DNA of 22,998 nt from Pseudomonadota bacterium (GTDB lineage Bacteria; Pseudomonadota; Alphaproteobacteria; Sphingomonadales; Sphingomonadaceae): the NCBI GenBank assembly GCA_023426225.1, contig JAFABD010000272.1, positions 1 to 22,998 of the forward strand. Direction: 5' to 3'. The first letter of the stretch is position 1, and every line of letters begins with the position of its first letter. Under the pieces are notes generated by a model. The model did not search any database and was not told the DNA's origin. It was given only the letters and a program-made list of their open reading frames with translations. Of this stretch, positions 7,313-16,525 are shown piece after piece. A program made the position numbers and the translations under genes.

Positions 7313-9397
7313 TCACCCCGCAATGATCCAGGTGAGCGCGGCGGTGAGCCCGATCAGCATGATGAAGGCATAGGTATAGAGGTATCCCGATTGGAGCCGC
7401 ACGGCGGCGATGCTGCCCAGCTTGGTCACATAGGCGGCACCGTTGGGGCCGAAACGGTCGATGGTCTTCTCGTCGCCCGCCTTCCACAGGATGCGACCGA
7501 TCGCCATGGACGGACGCACGAAGAGGAAGTTGTAGAGCTCGTCAAAGTACCACTTGTTGAGCAGGAAAAGGTAGAGCGGACGCAGCGCCGAGGAGACCTT
7601 GGCGGGCAGATCCGGCGCCACGATATAGGCGACGATCGCCGAGCCGAGGCCGGTGAGCATCGCCACCGTCGCCGACAGCTTCACCCACACCGGCACTTCA
7701 TGCATCGCGTGCATCAGGTGCTCGTTGAAGGCGATGACGCCCTTCCAGTAGGTTTCGCCCGCGGTCGGTTCGATGAACGCACCGTGGAAGACGAAGCCGG
7801 CCGCGATCGCGCCGATCGTGAGCACGATCAGCGGGATCAGCATGACCAGCGGGCTTTCGTGCGGGTGATAACCCGCCGTGCCTTCGACCACCTGATGCGC
7901 GCCGGCGCCGTGCGCCGCGGGCTCATGCCCGGCATCCTCGTCCGCCGGGTGATCGTGCGCGTCATGGCCGTGGCCGTGCGCGTCGTGCACCGCATGCTGG
8001 ATATGCTCAGAGCCTGCCCAGCGCGGCTTGCCGTAGAAGGTGAGGAACACCAGGCGCCACGAATAGAAGCTGGTCAGCAGCGCGACGACGACGCCGACCC
8101 AGAAGGCGCCGGTGGCACCCGCCGCATAGCTCGCCTCGATGATCGCGTCCTTCGAGTGGAAGCCGGCAAAGCCGAACGCCACCGGGTTGCCGAACAGCGC
8201 GGGAACGCCGACGCCGGTGATCGCGAGCGTGCCCGCCATCATCGTCCAGAAGGTGACCGGGATCTTGTTCCGGAGGCCGCCATAGAAGCGCATGTCCTGT
8301 TCGTGGTGCATCGCATGGATCACCGAGCCGGCACCCAGGAACAGCAGCGCCTTGAAGAAGGCGTGCGTGAACAGGTGGAACATCGCCGCCCCATAGGCGC
8401 CGACACCGGCCGCGAAGAACATGTAGCCGAGCTGCGAACAGGTCGAATAGGCGATCACGCGCTTGATGTCGGTCTGCACCAGGCCGACGGTCGCGGCGAA
8501 GAAGCAGGTCGCGGCACCGATCACCGTGATGACGGTGAGCGCGGTGTGGCTCATCTCGAACATCGGCGAAAGGCGGCACACCATGAACACGCCCGCGGTC
8601 ACCATCGTCGCGGCGTGGATCAGCGCCGACACCGGGGTCGGGCCTTCCATCGCGTCGGGAAGCCAGGTGTGCAGCCCGAGCTGCGCCGACTTGCCCATCG
8701 CGCCGACGAACAGCAGCAGGCACAGCACGGTCATCGTGTCGGCACGGAACCACAGGAAGCCGATCGTCGAGCCCGCCATGTTCGGCGCCGCCGCCAGGAT
8801 CGCCGGGATCGAGACGGTGCCGAACACCAGGAAGGTGCCGAAGATACCGAGCATGAAGCCGAAGTCACCGACGCGGTTGACCACGAACGCCTTGATCGCG
8901 GCGGCATTGGCGCTCGGCTTGCGGAACCAGAAGCCGATCAGCAGGTACGACGCCAGACCGACGCCTTCCCAGCCGAAGAACATCTGCACCAGATTGTCGG
9001 CCGTCACGAGCATCAGCATCGCGAAGGTGAACAGCGACAGATAGGCGAAGAAGCGCGGCTGGTCGGGCTCGTCGCTCATATAGCCCCAGCTATAGAGGTG
9101 GACGAGCGCCGAGACGCTGGTGACGACGACGAGCATCACCGCAGTGAGCGCGTCGACGCGCAGTGCCCATTGGGCCTGGAACGGCCCCGAATTGAGCCAG
9201 TCGAGCACGGGCACGACCACCGGGTGCGCGGTGCCGTTGAGATAGGGCAGGAAGATCGACCAGGAAAACGCGCTGGCGACGAACAGCGAGGCCGTGGTGA
9301 CGACCTTCGGGAACGTCTTGCCGAACGCCTTGTTCGAAAGGCCGGCGACGATCGCCGCGACGAGCGGCAGGAAAACGATGAGGTGTAGCGGCGCCAT
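7313..9397 (-). CDS. nuoL: NADH-quinone oxidoreductase subunit L
   Basis: A 694-aa distal proton-pumping subunit of complex I, whose C-terminal lateral helix normally runs along the membrane arm. Family features include GWEGVGLASYLLIGFW (TM5 glutamate), GKSAQLGLHTWLPDAMEGPTP (central lysine) and FTHAFFKALLFLGAGSVIHAM. The protein is longer than E. coli NuoL (613 aa). Part of the excess is a hydrophilic, His/Asp/Ala-rich insertion at about residues 463-503 (for example HAVHDAHGHGHDAHDH), between the antiporter core and the C-terminal lateral-helix region. The ATG at 9397 overlaps the nuoK stop by one base (TGATG). The last residues WIIAG run to a stop seven bases before nuoM. Confidence 0.97.
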   Translation of the reverse strand: MAPLHLIVFLPLVAAIVAGLSNKAFGKTFPKVVTTASLFVASAFSWSIFLPYLNGTAHPVVVPVLDWLNSGPFQAQWALRVDALTAVMLVVVTSVSALVHLYSWGYMSDEPDQPRFFAYLSLFTFAMLMLVTADNLVQMFFGWEGVGLASYLLIGFWFRKPSANAAAIKAFVVNRVGDFGFMLGIFGTFLVFGTVSIPAILAAAPNMAGSTIGFLWFRADTMTVLCLLLFVGAMGKSAQLGLHTWLPDAMEGPTPVSALIHAATMVTAGVFMVCRLSPMFEMSHTALTVITVIGAATCFFAATVGLVQTDIKRVIAYSTCSQLGYMFFAAGVGAYGAAMFHLFTHAFFKALLFLGAGSVIHAMHHEQDMRFYGGLRNKIPVTFWTMMAGTLAITGVGVPALFGNPVAFGFAGFHSKDAIIEASYAAGATGAFWVGVVVALLTSFYSWRLVFLTFYGKPRWAGSEHIQHAVHDAHGHGHDAHDHPADEDAGHEPAAHGAGAHQVVEGTAGYHPHESPLVMLIPLIVLTIGAIAAGFVFHGAFIEPTAGETYWKGVIAFNEHLMHAMHEVPVWVKLSATVAMLTGLGSAIVAYIVAPDLPAKVSSALRPLYLFLLNKWYFDELYNFLFVRPSMAIGRILWKAGDEKTIDRFGPNGAAYVTKLGSIAAVRLQSGYLYTYAFIMLIGLTAALTWIIAG

Positions 9398-9702
9398 CAG
9401 CCCTTCATCCGATTAACGTCTTCAACCGAGATCGTGCCACGACCGCGGAAGTAGATGACGAGAATGGCCAGGCCGATCGCAGCCTCGCCGGCAGCGACGG
9501 TCAGCACGAACATCGCGAACACCTGCCCCACCAGGTCACCCAGGAAGGACGAGAACGCGACGAGGTTCAGGTTCACGCTGAGCAGGATGAGCTCGATCGC
9601 CATCAGGATGACGATCAGGTTCTTCCGGTTCATGAAGATGCCGAGCACCCCCAGCGTGAACAGGATGGCCGAGACGACCAGATAATGTTCGAGTCCGATC
9701 AC
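9397..9702 (-). CDS. nuoK: NADH-quinone oxidoreductase subunit K
   Basis: A 101-aa subunit of the complex I membrane arm with three membrane helices. The conserved acidic residues of the E-channel are visible in LMAIELILLSVNLN (second helix), along with GIFMNRKN and LTVAAGEAAIGLAI (third helix). The start is GTG at 9702-9700, overlapping the nuoJ stop as GTGA, and gives exactly the family length. A much longer open frame running on to 10215 is simply the nuoK frame read through nuoJ out of frame and carries no NuoK-like sequence. The stop overlaps the nuoL start by one base. Confidence 0.97.
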   Translation of the reverse strand: MIGLEHYLVVSAILFTLGVLGIFMNRKNLIVILMAIELILLSVNLNLVAFSSFLGDLVGQVFAMFVLTVAAGEAAIGLAILVIYFRGRGTISVEDVNRMKG

Positions 9703-10310
9703 AGCTCGACCCCCTTGCCCACGGGCTGGTTGACGAGGCGCGTCGCATCCGCCGCACGGCGGCGAACCTGGCGACCGACATTCTGCGGCCGCACGTCGCT
9801 GCGGTGACGATAGGTGAGCACGATCGCGCCGATCATGGCGACGAGCAGAACCAGGCCCGCGCCCTCGAAGAGATAGAGGTAGCGCGTGTAGAGCAGGTTG
9901 CCGATCGCCTCGATATTGGGAACGCCCGGATCGACCGGCGCCGCGCGGCGGCCGAGCGACAGGCCGCCTGCGCGCCACGCGCTGACCGCGAAGATGATCT
10001 CCGCAGCGAGCGCGACCGCGAGCAGCACGCCGACCGCGGCATAGCGCATCACGCCGGCCCGCAGCTGGGCGAAGTCGATGTCGAGCATCATCACCACGAA
10101 CAGGAAGAGCACCGCGACCGCGCCGACATAGACGATGACGAGAAGCATCGCGATGAATTCGGCGCCCGCGAGCAGCATCAGCCCTGCCGCGTTGAAGAAG
10201 GCGAGGATGAGCCACAGCACGCTGTGGACCGGATTGCGCGCCAGGATGGTGAACGTGCCTGAAAGCACCACCACCGCGGCGAACAGATAAAAGGCTAGGA
10301 GCTGTATCAC
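9699..10310 (-). CDS. nuoJ: NADH-quinone oxidoreductase subunit J
   Basis: A 203-aa membrane subunit of complex I (ND6-type) with about five membrane helices. Recognisable parts are NPVHSVLWLILAFFNAAG and the conserved VIVYVGAVAVLFLFVVMML in the third helix, where the pi-bulge tyrosine/glycine region lies. The start is GTG at 10310-10308, preceded by GAGG at 4 nt spacing. A longer frame opening at 10391 would overlap the end of nuoI and add an Arg/His-rich N-terminus unlike NuoJ. It is separated from nuoI by 55 nt, one of only two sizeable gaps inside the nuo operon, and is joined to nuoK by a GTGA overlap. Confidence 0.96.
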   Translation of the reverse strand: MIQLLAFYLFAAVVVLSGTFTILARNPVHSVLWLILAFFNAAGLMLLAGAEFIAMLLVIVYVGAVAVLFLFVVMMLDIDFAQLRAGVMRYAAVGVLLAVALAAEIIFAVSAWRAGGLSLGRRAAPVDPGVPNIEAIGNLLYTRYLYLFEGAGLVLLVAMIGAIVLTYRHRSDVRPQNVGRQVRRRAADATRLVNQPVGKGVEL

Positions 10311-10353
10311 GCAGCCTCGACGGATTTGATGTGGATCATGACGGCCCCAAGAG

Positions 10354-10373
10354 TCGTGGCGGCGATTACCGGT
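10354..10373 (-). repeat. 20-bp sequence at the nuoI stop, similar to one at the nuoD stop
   Basis: This stretch spans the nuoI stop codon and matches 16506-16525, which spans the nuoD stop, at 17 of 20 positions and at the same offset to the stop. Read from the stop codon onward, both would encode VIAAT. The two sites precede the only two sizeable gaps in the nuo operon. Two such matches could occur by chance in GC-rich DNA, so the repeat is tentative. Confidence 0.3.
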
Positions 10374-10851
10374 ACGGCGCGTCCGCGGCAAGGTTCGCCG
10401 CGATCGCCCGTTCCCAGCGGTCCCCGTTCTCGAGCAGCTTCTCCTTCTGGTAGATCAGCTCCTCGCGCGTTTCGGTGGAAAACTCGAAATTCGGTCCCTC
10501 GACGATGGCATCGACGGGGCACGCCTCCTGGCACAGCCCGCAATAGATGCACTTGGTCATGTCGATGTCGTAGCGCGTCGTCCGGCGGCTGCCGTCCTCA
10601 CGCGGTTCGGCCTCGATCGTGATCGCCAGCGCCGGGCAGACGGCCTCGCACAGCTTGCACGCGATGCAGCGTTCCTCGCCATTGGGATAGCGGCGCAGCG
10701 CGTGCTCCCCACGGAACCGCGGCGAAAGCGGGTTCTTTTCGTAGGGATAGTTGATGGTCGCCTTGGGCTTGAAGAAGTACTTCAAGGTCAGCGCGTGCGC
10801 CTTGACGAACTCCCACAGCGTATAGGAGCGGATGATCTGTGCGACGCTCAT
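10366..10851 (-). CDS. nuoI: NADH-quinone oxidoreductase subunit I (8Fe ferredoxin type)
   Basis: A 161-aa peripheral subunit of complex I that carries clusters N6a and N6b and passes electrons towards NuoB and quinone. Two classic four-cysteine motifs are complete: CIACKLCEAVCPA and CIYCGLCQEACPV. The N-terminal stretch TLWEFVKAHALTLKYFFKPKATINYP and the segment PRFRGEHALRRYPNGEERC are typical of the alphaproteobacterial and mitochondrial TYKY subunit. The ATG at 10851 overlaps the nuoH stop as ATGA. Length is normal. It is followed by a 55-nt gap before nuoJ. Confidence 0.98.
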   Translation of the reverse strand: MSVAQIIRSYTLWEFVKAHALTLKYFFKPKATINYPYEKNPLSPRFRGEHALRRYPNGEERCIACKLCEAVCPALAITIEAEPREDGSRRTTRYDIDMTKCIYCGLCQEACPVDAIVEGPNFEFSTETREELIYQKEKLLENGDRWERAIAANLAADAPYR

Positions 10852-11897
10852 GCGGGCACTCCGATACGGGTGAACATGAGGAACCCGGAAACGAGGAAGA
10901 CGAAGAACAGCGACAGCGGGAGGAAAATCTTCCAGCCCAGCCGCATCAGCTGGTCATAGCGATAGCGCGGGACGGTGGCCTTCACCCAGCTGAAGCAGAA
11001 GAAGAAGAACGCCATCTTCGCGAGCAGCCAAATGAAGCCCGGCACGTAATAGAACAACGGAATATCCAGTGGCGGCAGATACCCACCCCAGAACAGCGTC
11101 GCGTTGAGCGCGCACATCAGGATGACGTTGGCATATTCGCCAAGCCAGTAGAGCGCGAACGCCATCGACGAATATTCGGTCTGGTAGCCCGCGACGAGCT
11201 CCGACTCCGCCTCGGTCAGGTCGAACGGCGCGCGCTGCGTCTCGGCGAGCGACGAGATGAAGAACACGATCGCCATCGGGAACAGCAGCGGGTTGGCGAA
11301 ATTGCCGTTGAGGAGGCCGTAATAGCCCTTCTGTGCCTCGACGATGCCGCCCATGTTGAACGTGCCCGCCCACATCACGACCGAGATGAGCACGAAGCCG
11401 ATCGAGACTTCATAGCTGACCATCTGCGCCGCGGCGCGGATCGCCGAGTAGAACGGGTATTTCGAGTTGGACGACCAGCCGGCGAGGATGATGCCATAGA
11501 CGCCGAGCGACGACGCCGCGAGCACATAGAGCAGGCCGACATTGATGTTGGCGAGCGCGACACCGACCTGGAACGGCACCACCGCCCACACGATCAGCGC
11601 GACCGTGAAGGTGATGATCGGCGCGAGCAGGAACAGCCCCTTGTTCGCCCCCGACGGGATGATCGTTTCCTGAAGGAAAACCTTCAGACCGTCGGCGAAC
11701 GACTGGAGCAGGCCCAGCGGGCCGACGACGTTCGGGCCACGGCGCAGCGCCATCGCCGCCCAGATCTTGCGATCGGCATAGATGATCATGGCGACCGCCA
11801 GCATCAGCGGCAGCGCGATGACCAGGATGTCGATCAGCGTGGCGACGAACCAGGCCCAGCCGTACGGCAGACCGAGATAGGTGAACCACGAGGTCAT
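10848..11897 (-). CDS. nuoH: NADH-quinone oxidoreductase subunit H
   Basis: A 349-aa ND1-type membrane subunit of complex I, which forms much of the quinone chamber at the joint between the two arms. It has about eight membrane helices. Conserved signatures are ADRKIWAAMALRRGPNVVGP in the first cytoplasmic loop, AAQMVSYEVSIGF, and the acidic loop FFISSLAETQRAPFDLTEAE, important for coupling quinone reduction to pumping. The ATG at 11897 overlaps the nuoG stop as ATGA, and its Shine-Dalgarno GGAGG lies inside the last codons of nuoG. The stop overlaps the nuoI start as ATGA. Confidence 0.98.
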   Translation of the reverse strand: MTSWFTYLGLPYGWAWFVATLIDILVIALPLMLAVAMIIYADRKIWAAMALRRGPNVVGPLGLLQSFADGLKVFLQETIIPSGANKGLFLLAPIITFTVALIVWAVVPFQVGVALANINVGLLYVLAASSLGVYGIILAGWSSNSKYPFYSAIRAAAQMVSYEVSIGFVLISVVMWAGTFNMGGIVEAQKGYYGLLNGNFANPLLFPMAIVFFISSLAETQRAPFDLTEAESELVAGYQTEYSSMAFALYWLGEYANVILMCALNATLFWGGYLPPLDIPLFYYVPGFIWLLAKMAFFFFCFSWVKATVPRYRYDQLMRLGWKIFLPLSLFFVFLVSGFLMFTRIGVPA

Positions 11898-13915
11898 TCT
11901 GCGGCCTCCGCAAAGGCTTCGCCATGGAGCAGTTCGGCCGAGCAGCGCTGCATCGTCGGCGACGCCCGGCAGATGGCGTTAGTGAGATAGAAGTCGACGA
12001 TCGGATAGGCGATCGGCCCGCTTGCCGCGGCGGCGAGCGATGGCGGCGCCCAGTCGAAGCGCACCAGCCCTTCCTCGGCGAGCGCGGGCACCGCGACGGC
12101 CATTGCCGCGCGCAGTTCCTCGAAGCTGTCGAAGGGCAGCGTATGGCCAAGCTTGTCCGACAGGGCGCGCAGGATCGACCAGTCCTCACGGGCATCGCCC
12201 GGCGGGAATACGCCGCGATCGGCGCGCTGGACGCGGCCTTCGACGTTCACATAGGTGCCGGGCTTTTCGGTATAGGCCGCGCCCGGCAGGATCACGTCGG
12301 CATGGTGTGCGCCCTTGTCGCCGTGATGGCCGATGAACACCTTGAAGCTGCCCGCGAACTTGCCGAAATCGACCTCGTCGGCTCCAAGGAAGAAGGCGAG
12401 CTTGGGCGCCGCCGCCACGATGTCGGTGATGCCACCCTTCTGCGCGAAGCCGAGCATCAGCCCGCCCATGCGCGCCGCGGCGGTGTGGATCACGCCGAAG
12501 CCGTTCCAGGGCGTGCCGTCGTCGAGCGTGCGCACGAGCTTCATCGGCTCGACGAGCGCAAGCGCCGCGCCGAAGCCGTTGGCGAGCGCGCCGGGGCCGA
12601 CGATGACGACCGGTTTCTTCGCGGCATCGAACGCCTGCACGACGCTTTCGGGCAGACGGCCGAGCGTGGCGAGATCGTTGCCGAGCCATTCGACCTTGTA
12701 GGTCAGATCGACCTCCGGCCCGAGCGCGAACACCTTGGCGCCGCGCTTGATCGCCTTGCGGATGCGCGTGTTGATGAGCGGCGCCTCCCAGCGGAGGTTG
12801 GTGCCGACCAGCAGGATCGCATCGGCCTGCTCGACGCCCGCGATCGTCGGGTTGAACGCGACCGCGCCGAGATTGGACACGTCATAGTCCATCCCGGTCT
12901 GGCGCCCCTCGATCAGCGTCGAGCCGAGCGCGTTGACGAGCGACTTGGCCGCGAACATCGTCTCGCAGTCGAGCAGGTCGCCGGCAATCGCCGCAACGCT
13001 CGACCCCGCAGCGCGCGCCACGGTGGCGATCGCTTCGAATGCCTCTTCCCAGCTCGCTTCGACGAGCTTGCCGTCGCGGCGGATGAACGGACGATCGAGG
13101 CGCCGGCGGACGAGGCCGTCGACGTGATAGCGCGTCTTGTCGTGCGCCCATTCCTCGTTCACGTCCTCGTTGATCCGCGGCAGGACGCGCATCACCTGGC
13201 GCCCGCGCGTATCGACGCGGATGTTGGTGCCCACGGCGTCCATCACGTCGATCGACAGGTTCCGCTTGAGCTCCCAGGGGCGATATTCGAACGCGACCGG
13301 GCGGTGCGTCAGCGCACCCACCGGGCACAGATCGACGGCGTTGCCCGAAAGCTCGCTCTTGAAGGCGTGCTCGAGATAGGTCGTGATCTGCATGTTCTCG
13401 CCGCGATAGATCGCGCCGATCTGCTCGACCCCGGCGACTTCCTCGCCGAAGCGGACGCAGCGGGTGCACTGGATGCAGCGGGTCATCACCGTCTTGATGA
13501 TGGGGCCCATATACTTCTCGGTGACCGCGCGCTTGTTCTCGCCGAAGCGGCTGTTGCCGCGGCCATAGGCCACCGACTGGTCCTGCAGGTCGCACTCGCC
13601 GCCCTGATCGCAGATCGGGCAATCGAGCGGGTGGTTGATGAGCAGGAACTCCATCACGCCTTCGCGGGCGGCCTTGACCATCGCGCTGTCGGTGCGGATC
13701 TCCTGCCCCTCGGCAGCCGGAAGCGCGCACGAAGCCTGGGGCTTGGGCGGTCCGGGCTTCACCTCGACCAGGCACATGCGGCAGTTGCCGGCGATCGACA
13801 GCCGCTCGTGATAGCAGAAACGCGGAATCTCCTTGCCCGCGGCCTCGCAGGCCTGGAGCACGGTGGCGCCCTGCGGCACCTCGACTTCGATTCCATCGAC
13901 TTTAAGCTTTGGCAT
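11894..13915 (-). CDS. nuoG: NADH-quinone oxidoreductase subunit G
   Basis: A 673-aa large iron-sulfur subunit of the NADH module. The N-terminal ferredoxin domain has the [2Fe-2S] cysteines (in FCYHERLSIAGNCRMCLVEV and later C63), followed by the His/Cys [4Fe-4S] motif HPLDCPICDQGGEC and the CIQCTRCVRF...DLCPVGAL set. The rest is the molybdopterin-oxidoreductase-like domain, without an obvious N7 cysteine set in the region after the third cluster, as in most alphaproteobacterial and mitochondrial forms. The ATG at 13915 overlaps the stop of the 125-aa membrane ORF by one base. The C-terminus ends in EAAE, whose codons supply the nuoH ribosome binding site. Confidence 0.98.
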   Translation of the reverse strand: MPKLKVDGIEVEVPQGATVLQACEAAGKEIPRFCYHERLSIAGNCRMCLVEVKPGPPKPQASCALPAAEGQEIRTDSAMVKAAREGVMEFLLINHPLDCPICDQGGECDLQDQSVAYGRGNSRFGENKRAVTEKYMGPIIKTVMTRCIQCTRCVRFGEEVAGVEQIGAIYRGENMQITTYLEHAFKSELSGNAVDLCPVGALTHRPVAFEYRPWELKRNLSIDVMDAVGTNIRVDTRGRQVMRVLPRINEDVNEEWAHDKTRYHVDGLVRRRLDRPFIRRDGKLVEASWEEAFEAIATVARAAGSSVAAIAGDLLDCETMFAAKSLVNALGSTLIEGRQTGMDYDVSNLGAVAFNPTIAGVEQADAILLVGTNLRWEAPLINTRIRKAIKRGAKVFALGPEVDLTYKVEWLGNDLATLGRLPESVVQAFDAAKKPVVIVGPGALANGFGAALALVEPMKLVRTLDDGTPWNGFGVIHTAAARMGGLMLGFAQKGGITDIVAAAPKLAFFLGADEVDFGKFAGSFKVFIGHHGDKGAHHADVILPGAAYTEKPGTYVNVEGRVQRADRGVFPPGDAREDWSILRALSDKLGHTLPFDSFEELRAAMAVAVPALAEEGLVRFDWAPPSLAAAASGPIAYPIVDFYLTNAICRASPTMQRCSAELLHGEAFAEAAE
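11896..11909 (-). repeat. 14-bp repeat at the nuoG-nuoH junction
   Basis: The 14-mer GGAGGCCGCAGAAT (minus strand) occurs identically here and at 13917-13930. Here it encodes the end of the NuoG tail EAAE and places GGAGG seven bases before the nuoH ATG. Confidence 0.8.
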
Positions 13916-14288
13916 TATTCTGCGGCCTCCCGGGGAGCCGATTCAAGTCTATTGCGGCGCAACCAGACGGGGACCGCTGGAAGGCCAAGCATAACTGCGA
14001 CAATCAGCGAAAATCCTAGAGCGCCGACGATGCCCCGCCCCTGTTCGAGCGACAGCACAAGCGTACTTGCTACTGCCACGGCTAGCCCGACAAGGTAGGT
14101 CCATAGCCCCCATGTCTTGTGCATGATCAAGCCGACGCCACTTGCGATCATCCAAGCGCAGGCAAGATAGGTCAACGCGTCGTGGGCAACGGGCTGGCCG
14201 TATTCATCTCGCGGCCCTGTGATGAGATACGAGACCCCGCACAGTGCCAGATAGCCGCCGACGACTAGTAATATCTTCGACCGCGCCT

Positions 14289-14292
<4 letters not shown>
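13915..14292 (-). CDS. Four-helix membrane protein of unknown function between nuoF and nuoG
   Basis: A 125-aa protein with four predicted membrane helices at about residues 7-25, 38-58, 62-84 and 88-110, then a short basic-to-acidic tail ending EAAE. I do not recognise the family, and it is not one of the 14 nuo subunits. The GTG start (14292-14290) overlaps the nuoF stop as GTGA, and the stop TAA overlaps the nuoG ATG by one base, so it is tightly coupled on both sides. Base composition differs from the neighbours: three hand-counted 60-base lines give about 57-58% GC, against 63% in one counted nuoF line, and codons such as CTA, AGT and ATA that are scarce in nuoF and nuoG appear. That suggests a later insertion into the operon. 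It could be an assembly or accessory factor, or a passenger; no functional claim is supported. Confidence 0.8.
13917..13930 (-). repeat. 14-bp repeat at the 125-aa ORF-nuoG junction
   Basis: Identical to 11896-11909. It encodes the EAAE tail of the 125-aa membrane protein and places GGAGG about ten bases before the nuoG ATG. A diverged copy (11 of 14) lies at the nuoF end, 14291-14304. Confidence 0.8.
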
Positions 14293-15593
<1,301 letters not shown>

Positions 15594-15594
15594 C

Positions 15595-15768
15595 CTAGCG
15601 CCCCTTCCCCACCATCTTCTGCAAAAGCAGATACACAATGACGATCAGGCCGACGAGAATGCCGAGCCCGATCAGCTTGAAAGCGAGCTTGAACACCCAG
15701 CCGAGCACCACGAAACCGCCGATGACGGCGAGGATCGTGACGATCAGCTTCTGAGTGTTGTCGCTCAT
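15595..15768 (-). CDS. 57-aa two-helix membrane protein between nuoE and nuoF
   Basis: A short frame of 57 codons whose ATG (15768-15766) overlaps the nuoE stop as ATGA and whose TAG stop lies one base before the nuoF GTG. The product is a clear small membrane protein: a polar start MSDNTQK, a hydrophobic helix at about 8-27 (LIVTILAVIGGFVVLGW), a basic linker VFKLAFKL, a second helix at about 32-50 (IGLGILVGLIVIVYLLL) and a basic end KMVGKGR. I do not recognise a family. Tight overlaps on both sides, high third-position GC and a coherent two-helix pattern argue that it is real. Its position suggests an accessory or assembly role in complex I, which is only inference. Confidence 0.75.
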   Translation of the reverse strand: MSDNTQKLIVTILAVIGGFVVLGWVFKLAFKLIGLGILVGLIVIVYLLLQKMVGKGR

Positions 15769-16433
15769 GCCCAATCCCCGCGATAGTCGTGGTTTTCGTC
15801 GACCATCGCCTTGAGCGTCGTCGGCCCGCCCTCGGGCTCGCTCGTATGCCGTCCGTTCTGCGGCCCGGCCTTCGGGGTCTCGCCCCGCGCCAGTGCGTCG
15901 AGTACGGCGAGCGTCTTGTCATAGTCCAGATCTTCGAAATTATCGTCGTTGATCTGAACCATCGGCGCATTGGCGCAATTGCCCATGCACTCGACCTCGG
16001 TGAGCGTGAACAGGCCGTCGGGGGTGGTATGCCCCTTCTTCATCCCGCGCGCGGCACAGGCCGCCAGCACGTCGTCGCTGCCGCGCAGCATGCACGGCGT
16101 CGTGCCGCACACCTGGACGTGATAGCGGCCGACGGGCGCCAGATTGAACATCGTGTAGAAGGTCGCGACCTCGTACACGCGGATATAGGGAAGTTCGAGC
16201 TCACGCGCGATGAACTCGATCACCGGAACGGGAAGCCAGCCCTGCGTGTTCGTTTCCGCACCGACCTGGCGCTGGGCGAGGTCAAGGAACGGAATCGTGC
16301 ACGACTGCTGCCGGCCGGCCGGATAGCGCGCCATGATCTCGCGCGCCTTTTCGGCATTTTCGGGCGTCCAGGCAAAATTGCCCCAGCGCGCGCGGACTTC
16401 GGCTTCGTCGGGAATATTGGGTGCGTCAGCCAT
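15765..16433 (-). CDS. nuoE: NADH-quinone oxidoreductase subunit E
   Basis: A 222-aa thioredoxin-fold subunit of the NADH module carrying the [2Fe-2S] cluster N1a. The four ligands are visible as CGTTPC and ECMGNC. ATFYTMFNLAPVGRYHVQVC is the usual sequence around the first pair. A C-terminal extension after the fold, with KAGPQNGR and EGGPTTLKAM, is common in alphaproteobacterial NuoE. I chose the ATG at 16433 (MADAPNIPDE); a TTG at 16487 would add 18 unlike residues. The start has only a weak Shine-Dalgarno and follows an 84-nt gap after nuoD. The stop overlaps the start of the 57-aa membrane ORF. Confidence 0.97.
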   Translation of the reverse strand: MADAPNIPDEAEVRARWGNFAWTPENAEKAREIMARYPAGRQQSCTIPFLDLAQRQVGAETNTQGWLPVPVIEFIARELELPYIRVYEVATFYTMFNLAPVGRYHVQVCGTTPCMLRGSDDVLAACAARGMKKGHTTPDGLFTLTEVECMGNCANAPMVQINDDNFEDLDYDKTLAVLDALARGETPKAGPQNGRHTSEPEGGPTTLKAMVDENHDYRGDWA

Positions 16434-16505
16434 GGATGCGGATCCCAGCGCGGTCCGCCCGCGCGCCGTTGCGCACGGGGGCCGCAAGATGAAGGTTCAC
16501 GGGCA

Positions 16506-16525
16506 GCGTCGCGGCGATCACCGGT
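16506..16525 (-). repeat. 20-bp sequence at the nuoD stop, similar to one at the nuoI stop
   Basis: Partner of 10354-10373, with 17 of 20 bases identical and the stop codon at the same place in both. Here the base before the stop makes GTGA, so a 31-codon frame could start on the nuoD stop and run to the nuoE start region. Confidence 0.3.

Noticed and set aside
5719..7326. 535-codon plus-strand frame exactly opposite nuoM
   Set aside because: Same length as the nuoM frame because it is its mirror image.
6917..9388. 823-codon plus-strand frame opposite nuoM and nuoL
   Set aside because: Shadow of the nuo codons; composition is dominated by Arg, His, Glu and Gln with no domain.
9397..10215. 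A 272-codon version of nuoK
   Set aside because: The upstream half is nuoJ sequence in the wrong frame; the GTG at 9702 gives the exact NuoK length of 101 aa.
11924..14098. 724-codon plus-strand frame opposite nuoG and the 125-aa ORF
   Set aside because: Antisense shadow; no start signal or domain.
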